Part shown: piece by piece, positions 33,802 to 42,536 of the stretch | How the letters are laid out: the number at the start of each line of letters is the position of its first letter | Numbering within the stretch: the first letter of the stretch is position 1 | From: Pseudopedobacter alpinus | GTDB taxonomy: Bacteria > Bacteroidota > Bacteroidia > Sphingobacteriales > Sphingobacteriaceae | Direction of reading: 5' to 3' | Length of the DNA: 64,000 nt | Assembly: GCF_042684645.1 (NCBI RefSeq) | Contig: NZ_JBHULV010000047.1 | Span: 1 to 64,000 of the forward strand | Program-made: the position numbers and the translations under genes | The notes under the pieces: generated by a model | What the model was told of the DNA's origin: nothing | What the model saw: only the letters and a program-made list of their open reading frames with translations | Databases searched by the model: none

Positions 33802-36800
33802 GCTTTATATCTTTTAATATGGTAAAATAAAATGTACTTCCTTGTCCTTCCTCAGATTGGACCCAAATATCACCTCCTAAGCTCTCAATTATTTTTTTCG
33901 TGATGGCTAAACCTATCCCAGTACCCGAGTAATTATCTTTATTGTGTAACCTTTGAAATATAATAAATATTTTTTCAAAATAAATAGGGTTAATGCCTAT
34001 GCCATTATCTGCTATAGCAAATTGCCAATGTTTATCCAATTCTGTAGAAGAAATGGTAATTTCTGTTGCTTCGTATTTTAATGAATTGCCAATTAAATTA
34101 CTAAAAATTTGTTGTATTGGAGTGCTGAAGTTTTTAATTATAGGTTGTTTATTATAAATTATTTTAACATCTTTTTCTTTAATCTTGTTGGCATATAATA
34201 AGCATATACTTTCTATAATTTTGTTTATATCTACTTTTTCAATGTTACTTTCTGTTTTACCAATTTTAGAAAATTCTAACAGGTCTAAAATAATTTTACG
34301 CATTCTTTGTGCGCCATCAACAGCAAAATAAATATATTTATTACCCTCTTCATCAAGTTGGTTTTGATATCTGTTTTTTATGAGGGTTAAAAAGCTACTT
34401 ACCATTCTTAAAGGTTCTTGCAAGTCATGAGAAGCTACATAAGCAAACTGCTCTAGTTCTTTGTTTGTTGATGCTAGTTTAGTTGCTTTTGATTTTAGTT
34501 CTTTATTTAATTTTTGAAGTTTAGCTTCATCTAATTTTCTGGCTGTAATATCTAAAATTACACCATCTATAAATTTAATTTGGTTTTGGGTATTATAAGC
34601 GCCTCTTCCAATTTCCTCTACCCAAACTACAGTGCCGTCTTTGCGTATTATTCTATACTCTAAATGAAATACTTGCTTGTTTTTTAATTCTTTTTCAACT
34701 TTAAATGTATTATTTAAATCATCAGGATGTATAATTTTTGCAAAAGATATAAGGTTGTTACTAATTAAATCTTCGGCATCATAGCCTGTTATTTCTTTTA
34801 TTCCATCGCTTAAAAATAACATAGTCCAACTGGCATCAACTTTACACCTATAAGTAATACCAGGCATATTTTGGGTTACTGCTATAAACTGTTGAGCTGT
34901 CCGTTTTTCTTGCGTTGTATTTTTAAAAAAAACGGACAACCCATTTTCTGTAGGGTAAACGCTTACATCAAAATATTTTTCTGTAGCTTCATGGTAATCT
35001 GTAAAGTTGATTTGAGTTTTTGATTTTAATGAAAACAGGTATTTTTGTGCTGATAATCCTTTTGCGCTTTGTTGGAATATATCAACAAATATTTTTTTTC
35101 CTAAAATAGTTTCTTTTGGAGTTTGCAGTTCTTTTTCGGCTATTTTATTCCAATAGGTAACTCTTAAGTTATTGTCTAGCGTAAAAAATCCATCACCAAT
35201 ACTTTCTAAAATAGTATCTTTTTCTTTGTAAGCATTTAATAAATCTAACTGTGCCTTTTTCTTTTCAGAGATATTTCTCGCTATTACAGAAACGCCAATA
35301 ATAATTTTTTCATCATTAAAAATGGGCGAAACTGTTAAAGAGACATCTATAACTTCTCCATTACTTCTTTTTCTTATTGTCTCATAATTATGAACATGTT
35401 TACCGTTATAGATAGTGGTCATAATATCTGTTTTTTCAGATAATAATTCCTTTGGTATAATTACAGAAATGTGCCGATTGATTACTTCCTCTTCTGTATA
35501 ACCAAACATCAACTCTGCACCTTTATTCCAACTGGTGATATAGCCATCTGTATTTTTACTGATAATTGCATCTTCGCTTGAAGTTACAATTGAAGTAAGT
35601 AATTGCTGTTTTTCTAATAATTTTTTTTGTTCTTTTTCAAGATTTCTAATTTCTGTAACATCTTGTAGGGTACCAAAAAGTTTGATGACAACACCTTCAC
35701 TATTTTTCTTGCCATACCCATTTTCTAATAGTGTTTTTTTAGTTCCGTTTTTAGTGGTGATGGTAAACTCGTAAGAAAAAGCTTCTCCAGTGTTAATGCT
35801 GTTATAATAGATATTGGTTTTAACATCTTTAAATTCCTCATCAATCAATTTTAATAAAAAAGTTGGGTCAATAGATTTATCTGTTTTCTCTAACTCGAGA
35901 ATGTTATAAAGCTCGTTAGATAAAAGAACTGTACCACTGGTTAAATCTATTTCCCAGCTTCCTAACTTTGTTAATTTTTGAGCTTCTGAAAGGTTTTCTT
36001 CGCTTCTTATTATTTTTTCTTCTATTATTTTTTTTTGTGTGATATTGGTAGATCTACAAGCAACACCAATGATGTTGTTATTTTGGTCTAAAATTGGGTT
36101 AAAACTAACCTCTATCCAATCGGTTACGTTATTAGGATTTATTTGAGAAATAACTTTTTTAAATGAAACACCTTTAATAGATGTGGTGTAAAGTTCTGTC
36201 CAAAACAAAGTATAATCTTTAGAGAATAATTTATCATCAATTAATTTATCTCCTCTTTTAAAATCTTTATTTGAATTTTCTTTTAACCTGCATAAAAAAC
36301 TGGTATTTGCCGCTAATAAACAAAAATCTCTATCAACACTCCAAATTAAATCTTCTGTATTGTTAATTAGTGCCTCTTTTTCTCTTTGTTCAAACCTTTG
36401 TTCTTCTTCTAGCTTTATCCTTTCGGTTACGTTAACTAGGGTTACCAAAGAGCATTTAATACCTTTATAGGATATAATATGACCACTTACATCAATATAT
36501 AGCGGTTCTTTATTTTTGTTTAAATTTAACCAAACCTTTTTGTGTATTCTACCAAAATTAGCATCGGTTTTAATGCTTTCATCTATTAATGGATGTACTT
36601 GTTGCGGCGTTAAATCTTTAAGGCTAAGTGTTAAAAATTCTTCTCTAGTATAACCAAATAGCATTAGCGTTTCTTCATTGCAGTCTAATATTTTTAAGGT
36701 TTCAACCTCCCAAATAAACATTGGTGAGGGGTTGTTTTCAAACAAATTTTTGTAGTTCTTTTCTGAATTTAAAATTTCTGCTTGGTGGGCTAATTTCTGG

Positions 36801-38359
36801 GTATTATCTTTAGCAATACAGTAATAAGTTTCATCTTCTTTTATCCATTTAACAGACCAACTTAATGGGGCTAGTTCTCCATTTTTTTTTATGTAAATGT
36901 TTTCAAAATTTTTAACTTCTATAGTTTCTTTTAAGTTTAAGGCCGATTCCATTGTTGCTTCTTTGTAAGATTCCTCAACAAAATCTAAATAACGTTTGCC
37001 TATTAATTCATGTGGATGATAACCTAATAAATTAAAAGAAGCATCACTTACTTCACAAAAAAAACCATTATTATCTAATGTTGATATCATATCAACAGAG
37101 TTTTGCATAATTCTGCTTAACCTATTTTTTGTTTGTTCTAGTTCTTTAAAATTTGCACTTGCTTTTGTGGTATCCCTTATGGTTGTAATAATTAAATCTT
37201 GGTTAATTATTGGTATGGTTCTTAATGTAACGGTTTTACATTTTTGGTTTTGAGTTATTATATTTGTGTTTTCCCAAACGTCAGCAACACTTGGCTCAGT
37301 TAATTTATTTTTATTTAACCAATTTGATATTTGATGTGCATGTAATTTATTTTCAATAGCTTTCTCAAATATATTTCCGTTTTCAACAACTTCCTTTTCC
37401 CATTCTAAAATATCTAAAAACTGATGGTTGACTATAGACAGATGATCATTTTTTAAATTAGTAACAGCTATACCAATTGGAATATTATTTAAAATACTTT
37501 CAATAAATTCATTCCTTTCAGCTAATTTTTTTGCTATTTCTTTTTTTTCTAATTCTAATATTTTTAAACTATTGATATCTAAAATTAAGCCTCTTAAAAT
37601 AGAAGGTTCACCATCTTTACTTATAACTGACACCACATCTTTAACCCAAATTATTTCTCCATTTAGCTTATGAAACCTGTATTCGAAAGTATGATTAAGG
37701 TTTTGTAATGTTTGGTCATGACAGTAGAAAACAGCATCATTAACATCTTCTTTATAAATATGGTTTTTCCAAAAGTTTGGTTCACGCAACCATTCTTCTT
37801 GTGTATAACCTAAAATTCTTTCAACTTGCGGACTGATGTAAGTGAATTCAAATGTTGATGCATCAGCCTCCCAAAAAACACCATCAATAGTATCTACCAG
37901 ATCCTTGAATTTAGTATTGAGTTTTTCTAAATTTATTTTTGTAAATTCTTCTTTAGTTACATCTTTTATAGTATGTAATATATATATAATTTGTTTGTTA
38001 CTGTTTTGTATGGGAATGTTTTTAACACTAACATATTTTTCTATTGTGTTTTCCGGTTCATTTGGCGGGTAATAATAAACTTTAGTTTTAAAAGAATCTT
38101 CCTTATTGGTTAGTTTAATATCATCAAATGATTTGGTAAGTTCGTAAATGAACTTTTTGTAATTAATGTTTTTAGGAAGGCTAGAAGCTAAGTCTGCTAA
38201 ATTTATTCCTTCAAAATTATTTGCGGCTATTCCTAAATATTTAAAATAAGCGGCATTAATTAAAACTGTTTTATACCCTGACTTATCAATTTTAAATAAT
38301 ATTGACGGGGATGGTAAAACGTTGAAAACACTATAGAATGATATATCTTCAATTATCAT
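33785..38359 (-). CDS. Very large multi-PAS sensor histidine kinase
   Basis: A 1524-residue kinase with no membrane segment that I can see, so probably cytoplasmic. About ten PAS/PAC repeats run from the N-terminus to about 1285, recognisable by phrases such as WEADASTFEFTYISPQVER, LGSWEIDLTSGTVLLSN and ITYRCKVDASWTMLFLSDG. A short coiled region leads to the HisKA domain with AYVASHDLQEPLRM (His near 1311). The HATPase domain follows, with NLIGNSLKY, IADNGIGI and GTGIGLAIT. It ends in the start of a CheY-like gene (17-base overlap). The large number of PAS domains suggests several bound ligands or redox/light inputs, but none can be assigned. Confidence 0.93.
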   Translation of the reverse strand: MIIEDISFYSVFNVLPSPSILFKIDKSGYKTVLINAAYFKYLGIAANNFEGINLADLASSLPKNINYKKFIYELTKSFDDIKLTNKEDSFKTKVYYYPPNEPENTIEKYVSVKNIPIQNSNKQIIYILHTIKDVTKEEFTKINLEKLNTKFKDLVDTIDGVFWEADASTFEFTYISPQVERILGYTQEEWLREPNFWKNHIYKEDVNDAVFYCHDQTLQNLNHTFEYRFHKLNGEIIWVKDVVSVISKDGEPSILRGLILDINSLKILELEKKEIAKKLAERNEFIESILNNIPIGIAVTNLKNDHLSIVNHQFLDILEWEKEVVENGNIFEKAIENKLHAHQISNWLNKNKLTEPSVADVWENTNIITQNQKCKTVTLRTIPIINQDLIITTIRDTTKASANFKELEQTKNRLSRIMQNSVDMISTLDNNGFFCEVSDASFNLLGYHPHELIGKRYLDFVEESYKEATMESALNLKETIEVKNFENIYIKKNGELAPLSWSVKWIKEDETYYCIAKDNTQKLAHQAEILNSEKNYKNLFENNPSPMFIWEVETLKILDCNEETLMLFGYTREEFLTLSLKDLTPQQVHPLIDESIKTDANFGRIHKKVWLNLNKNKEPLYIDVSGHIISYKGIKCSLVTLVNVTERIKLEEEQRFEQREKEALINNTEDLIWSVDRDFCLLAANTSFLCRLKENSNKDFKRGDKLIDDKLFSKDYTLFWTELYTTSIKGVSFKKVISQINPNNVTDWIEVSFNPILDQNNNIIGVACRSTNITQKKIIEEKIIRSEENLSEAQKLTKLGSWEIDLTSGTVLLSNELYNILELEKTDKSIDPTFLLKLIDEEFKDVKTNIYYNSINTGEAFSYEFTITTKNGTKKTLLENGYGKKNSEGVVIKLFGTLQDVTEIRNLEKEQKKLLEKQQLLTSIVTSSEDAIISKNTDGYITSWNKGAELMFGYTEEEVINRHISVIIPKELLSEKTDIMTTIYNGKHVHNYETIRKRSNGEVIDVSLTVSPIFNDEKIIIGVSVIARNISEKKKAQLDLLNAYKEKDTILESIGDGFFTLDNNLRVTYWNKIAEKELQTPKETILGKKIFVDIFQQSAKGLSAQKYLFSLKSKTQINFTDYHEATEKYFDVSVYPTENGLSVFFKNTTQEKRTAQQFIAVTQNMPGITYRCKVDASWTMLFLSDGIKEITGYDAEDLISNNLISFAKIIHPDDLNNTFKVEKELKNKQVFHLEYRIIRKDGTVVWVEEIGRGAYNTQNQIKFIDGVILDITARKLDEAKLQKLNKELKSKATKLASTNKELEQFAYVASHDLQEPLRMVSSFLTLIKNRYQNQLDEEGNKYIYFAVDGAQRMRKIILDLLEFSKIGKTESNIEKVDINKIIESICLLYANKIKEKDVKIIYNKQPIIKNFSTPIQQIFSNLIGNSLKYEATEITISSTELDKHWQFAIADNGIGINPIYFEKIFIIFQRLHNKDNYSGTGIGLAITKKIIESLGGDIWVQSEEGQGSTFYFTILKDIKHEQIN

Positions 38360-38977
38360 AAAAATATAGTTGAATGTATAATTTCGTTTTTTACTGGTAA
38401 ATGAAACTTAAAAGCAATTTAGGGAAAATAAAGTTAAATTAATAAAAAGAACAGTGTTTTCTTTATCGTAATATGATAAAAATTTTTTTCATTAATTTTA
38501 CAAAACAACATTACCCTAAAATCACCAAATAATATATTTAGTTCCGATAAGTTTAAAGCTTTTATTTTTAGATATGCTATACTAAAACAATAGAAACTAT
38601 GCCTGTTAGCATACATACTGCTAAACGCAGAAGTTTAGAAAACCTAGTTAATTAATGATATATAAATCTAAAATACAGCTAATTAGGTTGTTAGTTTGGA
38701 ACTAAAAATTGAGATTAAACAGAAATTAAAATTCCTATTTTAGTATAGGATAATAAAGAAAAACTTATGGAAAAGTTGTTAACGGCTCTTAGGAGCTTAT
38801 TTAGAAACATCAACCGATTTTTATTTAATAAAAATCGATTGAATTGTTCGAGATGTATTTTGATTATCTATTCAAAATCTGGCGCTTTTTGCCAAAAAAC
38901 TTAATATTTGAATAGTATGAGTTTGAGCAAGCTCTAATAAAGGCAAATTTTTTACAATGATAAAATTATTATAAAAA
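38360..38977. other. AT-rich gap with one long hairpin
   Basis: No credible gene is visible in these 618 bases between the PAS kinase and riboflavin synthase genes. The clearest structure is an inverted repeat at 38811-38841: CGATTTTTATT pairs with AATAAAAATCG, and after one mismatch CAA pairs with TTG. The loop is only about one base, so it may act as a DNA dyad and not only as an RNA hairpin. A minor GGC/GCC hairpin lies near 38881-38893. Confidence 0.5.
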
Positions 38978-39562
38978 CTATCTACCCATCATTTTAGCAA
39001 CATACTTACCAATAATATCAAATTCAATATTCACTAAATCATTGGGTTTAATGTTTTTCAAGTTTGTATGCTCATAAGTATAAGGTATAATAGCAACAGA
39101 AAAAGTGTTTTGGCCAGAATTTACCACCGTTAAACTAATACCATTTACACAAACAGATCCTTTTTCTACTGTTACATTACCTTTAGTTTCGTCATATTCA
39201 AATGTAAAAAGCCAGCTTCCTGCATCTTCATTTAAAGAAATACATTTTGCCGTTTGATCTACATGACCTTGTACAATATGTCCGTCTAGCCTGCCATTCA
39301 TTTGCATGCACCTTTCAAGGTTTATTAAATCTCCAACTTTAAAGCTCCCAATATTGGTTTTTTGCAAGGTTTCATTTATTGCTGTCACCGTATGTTTGTT
39401 ATCTGCAAGCTCAACTACGGTTAAACAAACACCGTTATGTGCTACAGATTGATCTATTTTTAACTCATTAGAAATAGATGATTGAATGGTGATGTGCAAA
39501 TTGCTTTGCTCTGTTTTTAAATGGGTAATTGTACCCAAAGTTTCTATAATACCTGTAAACAC
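38978..39562 (-). CDS. ribE: Riboflavin synthase, alpha chain
   Basis: Converts two 6,7-dimethyl-8-ribityllumazine molecules into riboflavin. The universal N-terminus FTGIIETLG is present, and the start codon here is GTG at 39560-39562. Two lumazine-binding repeats follow, with VAHNGVCLTV in the first and VCVNGISLTV in the second, plus MNGRLDGHIVQGHVD between them. The 194 residues are normal. It is 11 bases downstream of accC, so the two are probably co-transcribed despite unrelated roles. Confidence 0.96.
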   Translation of the reverse strand: MFTGIIETLGTITHLKTEQSNLHITIQSSISNELKIDQSVAHNGVCLTVVELADNKHTVTAINETLQKTNIGSFKVGDLINLERCMQMNGRLDGHIVQGHVDQTAKCISLNEDAGSWLFTFEYDETKGNVTVEKGSVCVNGISLTVVNSGQNTFSVAIIPYTYEHTNLKNIKPNDLVNIEFDIIGKYVAKMMGR

Positions 39563-39573
39563 AAATTATTTGT

Positions 39574-41058
39574 TTAGTGTGATTTTCTGTTTTTATGCCA
39601 AGCAGATTTGTTTTGTTTAACCTGCAAAGTGGTTGATTTGTTTTCTTTTTTTTCCAATAAATGTGTTATCAAAGCTGCTGCCATTTTAGCTTCATCATTG
39701 CAATAAGAATTTAGCATTTCGGGCTTAAAATATTTTGCAACAAAATGTGTATCATAATAACCAGATATAAAAGCCTCATGTTGCATCACAAACTTACCAA
39801 AAGAGAGGGTAGTTTCAATACCTGTTATCTCATATTCATCAATAGCTCTAATTAATTTAGCTATTGCATCTGTTCTATTATCTCCAAAAGCAATTAATTT
39901 AGCTATCATAGGGTCATAAAAAATAGGTATATCCATACCTTGTTCAAAAGCATCATCTACTCTTACACCATTTCCTTTAGGGGTAATATAAGTTTGTAGT
40001 TTCCCAATATCGGGTAAAAAATTGTTCTTAGGGTCTTCAGCGTAAACTCGTAATTCAATAGCATGTCCGTTAATTTTTAAATCTTCTTGTTTAAATCTTA
40101 ATTTTTCGCCGCGGGCAATATTAATTTGCTCTTTCACTAAATCAACCCCAGTTATTAATTCACTAATTGGGTGTTCTACTTGCAAACGAGTATTCATTTC
40201 TAAAAAGAAAAAATCTAAATTTTCGTCTAAAATAAATTCAACTGTACCAGCGCCAGTATAATTAACAGATTTTGCAACATCAACAGCACATTTACCCATT
40301 TTAGCCCTTATTTCTTCTGTTAAAACAGCTGAAGGTGCTTCTTCTACTACTTTTTGATGTCTTCGTTGTATGCTGCAATCTCTTTCAAAAAGATGAACTA
40401 TGTTTCCGAAATTATCACCTAAAACCTGAATTTCGATATGCCTTGGAGAACTTACGTATCTTTCAATAAAAACTGCACCATCACCAAATGCAGATATAGC
40501 TTCAGAAACTGCTAACTGCATTTGCTCTTCAAACTCTGCGGCATTTTCTACTATTCGCATTCCCTTTCCTCCGCCACCAGCAGCTGCTTTAATTAAAATA
40601 GGGAAACCTATTTTAATGGCTGTATTTTTTGCATCAGCAATATCTGAAATAGCTTTATCTGTGCCAGGTACCATTGGTATATTATAGCTTAAAGCTGCTG
40701 CTTTGGCCGATAATTTATTACCCATAATTTCCATAGCTTCTGCACTTGGTCCTATCAAAATAATCCCGGCTTCTTGCACTTTACGAGCAAACACCGCGTT
40801 TTCTGATAAAAAACCATAACCAGGATGTATAGCATCAGCATTTGTTTGTTTACAAGCATCAATTATTTTATCAATAACCAAATACGATTTTGAAGAAGCC
40901 GATTCACCAATACAAACTGCTTCATCTGCATAACGTACATGTAAAGCGTTTCTATCCGCATCAGAAAATACGGCTACCGTTTTAATACCCATTTCTTTAG
41001 CAGTACGCATTACTCTAATCGCAATTTCGCCGCGGTTGGCTATCAATATTTTTTTCAT
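39574..41058 (-). CDS. accC: Biotin carboxylase (acyl-CoA carboxylase subunit)
   Basis: ATP-dependent carboxylation of biotin, the first half-reaction of acetyl- or propionyl-CoA carboxylase. It has KILIANRGEIAIRVMRTAKE, the glycine loop KAAAGGGGKGMR, ERDCSIQRRHQKVVEEAPS and EMNTRLQVEHPISE. At 494 residues it is longer than AccC of E. coli (449), with a basic polar tail (about 465-494) that recalls catabolic propionyl/methylcrotonyl-type subunits truncated before the biotin carrier. No carrier or carboxyltransferase gene is adjacent, so the exact complex is uncertain. Confidence 0.9.
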   Translation of the reverse strand: MKKILIANRGEIAIRVMRTAKEMGIKTVAVFSDADRNALHVRYADEAVCIGESASSKSYLVIDKIIDACKQTNADAIHPGYGFLSENAVFARKVQEAGIILIGPSAEAMEIMGNKLSAKAAALSYNIPMVPGTDKAISDIADAKNTAIKIGFPILIKAAAGGGGKGMRIVENAAEFEEQMQLAVSEAISAFGDGAVFIERYVSSPRHIEIQVLGDNFGNIVHLFERDCSIQRRHQKVVEEAPSAVLTEEIRAKMGKCAVDVAKSVNYTGAGTVEFILDENLDFFFLEMNTRLQVEHPISELITGVDLVKEQINIARGEKLRFKQEDLKINGHAIELRVYAEDPKNNFLPDIGKLQTYITPKGNGVRVDDAFEQGMDIPIFYDPMIAKLIAFGDNRTDAIAKLIRAIDEYEITGIETTLSFGKFVMQHEAFISGYYDTHFVAKYFKPEMLNSYCNDEAKMAAALITHLLEKKENKSTTLQVKQNKSAWHKNRKSH

Positions 41059-41190
41059 AGAATGATTAAATAATGTTGTTTTTAAGTTTTTGGATATTGA
41101 TGATAAACTAAAGTAAATATTAAACCATTACAATAATAATATTATTTAATATATTGCAGTGAAAATATACACCCATACATAAATTTATAC

Positions 41191-42435
41191 ATGGCACTTG
41201 TTTTTGAAGCTGAAAGACAAAGGATGGAGGAAATTTATAAACTCACATCAATTCTTTTAGAAAACAAAGAAAATTCTATAGAAGAACTATTAAAATTAGC
41301 TTGCAAAATCTTAGATTCTGACCTAGGTATAATTTGTTTAGTAAGAGAACAAGAATATCATATAAAATACATTTACAATGAATTACCTACCAAAATAGAT
41401 GCAAATAAGATTTACGCTTTGGAGGATAGTTTTTGCAATGAAACATTAAAAGAAAATAAACTATTTACTATAAATGATGTTTCAAAATCTAAATTTAAAA
41501 ATTCAATAAGCCACACACATTTTAATTTACAAAGTTACATTGGAATACCAATTAAGTTTGATAATACAGACTTAGGAACCATTAATTTTTCTTCGGCAAA
41601 ACCAAGGTTAAACGGTTTTAGCAATAGCGATATAGATTTAATGATGTACTTAAACCAATGGATTAGTCATCATTTAAGTAGAAATTACTACAAAGAAAAC
41701 ATTAAACAACAAAATGCCGAGCTTGAAAAGAAAAACAAAAAGCTTGAAGCTATAATGGAAGAGAATAACCAATTGATGCAAATATTGGTTCACGATTTAA
41801 AATCGCCATTGAGTAACATTAAAATGCTTTCTTATCTTTTTCAGGATTTTGCCCAAAACCCTGAGAGTGAAGAATTACTGGCTATTTTTAATAAAAGTTT
41901 AGAATATGTTTTCCATTTAATTGAACAAATGGAAACACTAAATAGCGTTGAAAATTTCCCTTTAAATAATTATATAGAATCTTTTGATTTAAGCACATTT
42001 GTTAAAGAAAACGTTAAAGATTTTACGAGTTCAGGGGAATCTAAATCTATAAAAATTAACTATGATTTTATAGGTGAAAAATCAATAGTTAAAACTGATA
42101 TGAATTTTTTAAAAAGGATATTACATAATTTAATATCTAATGCTATAAAATTCTCACCTTTCGAAAAAGAAATTTTTATTAGCCTAATAGCTCAAACAAA
42201 TGAGTTTGAAATTAGAATTAAAGATGAAGGACCGGGTATTGGTATAGAAGAACAGTCTAAACTTTTCGGAAAATTTACTAAGCTTAAAAATAAACCTACC
42301 AATGCAGAAAGTTCATCTGGATTAGGTTTATTTATTGTAAAAGAGTTATTGAAAAGTTTAAAAGGGGAAGTGAGTTTTGAAAGCGAAGTAGGAAAAGGTT
42401 CTACTTTTATTATCCGCATTCCTCAAGAAATTTAA
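41191..42435 (+). CDS. GAF-domain sensor histidine kinase
   Basis: A 414-residue cytoplasmic kinase. The GAF domain (about 15-165) has LACKILDSDLGIICLV and SYIGIPIKFDNTDLGTINF. A coiled linker follows, then HisKA with ILVHDLKSPLSNIKML (H201), and an HATPase domain with LHNLISNAIKFS, KDEGPGIGIEEQ and SSGLGLFIVKELL. All kinase boxes look intact. No response regulator is adjacent. It is divergent from accC. Confidence 0.92.
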   Translation: MALVFEAERQRMEEIYKLTSILLENKENSIEELLKLACKILDSDLGIICLVREQEYHIKYIYNELPTKIDANKIYALEDSFCNETLKENKLFTINDVSKSKFKNSISHTHFNLQSYIGIPIKFDNTDLGTINFSSAKPRLNGFSNSDIDLMMYLNQWISHHLSRNYYKENIKQQNAELEKKNKKLEAIMEENNQLMQILVHDLKSPLSNIKMLSYLFQDFAQNPESEELLAIFNKSLEYVFHLIEQMETLNSVENFPLNNYIESFDLSTFVKENVKDFTSSGESKSIKINYDFIGEKSIVKTDMNFLKRILHNLISNAIKFSPFEKEIFISLIAQTNEFEIRIKDEGPGIGIEEQSKLFGKFTKLKNKPTNAESSSGLGLFIVKELLKSLKGEVSFESEVGKGSTFIIRIPQEI

Positions 42436-42507
42436 ATATTTATTCTTTTTGTAAAATTCCACATTTCATCAAATTATCCACAATCTTAAACCAGCAAGTT
42501 TAATTTT

Positions 42508-42515
42508 TAACTTTG
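42508..42515 (+). promoter_or_regulatory. -7 box that decides the mutS start
   Basis: TAACTTTG matches TAnnTTTG. It covers an upstream in-frame TTG at 42513, which therefore cannot lie in a message made from this promoter. The predicted start of transcription is near 42522, before the TTG at 42537. Confidence 0.45.
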
Positions 42516-42536
42516 CATTTTAAAAAATTAAATTCA

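Noticed and set aside
33785..38359. Phytochrome chromophore domain in the large PAS kinase
   Set aside because: The Rcp1-like partner suggests a phytochrome, but I see only PAS/PAC repeats and no GAF-PHY bilin-binding pattern.
38434..38616. 60-codon minus-strand frame in the large gap
   Set aside because: Composition is that of random AT-rich DNA, with no start context or family resemblance.
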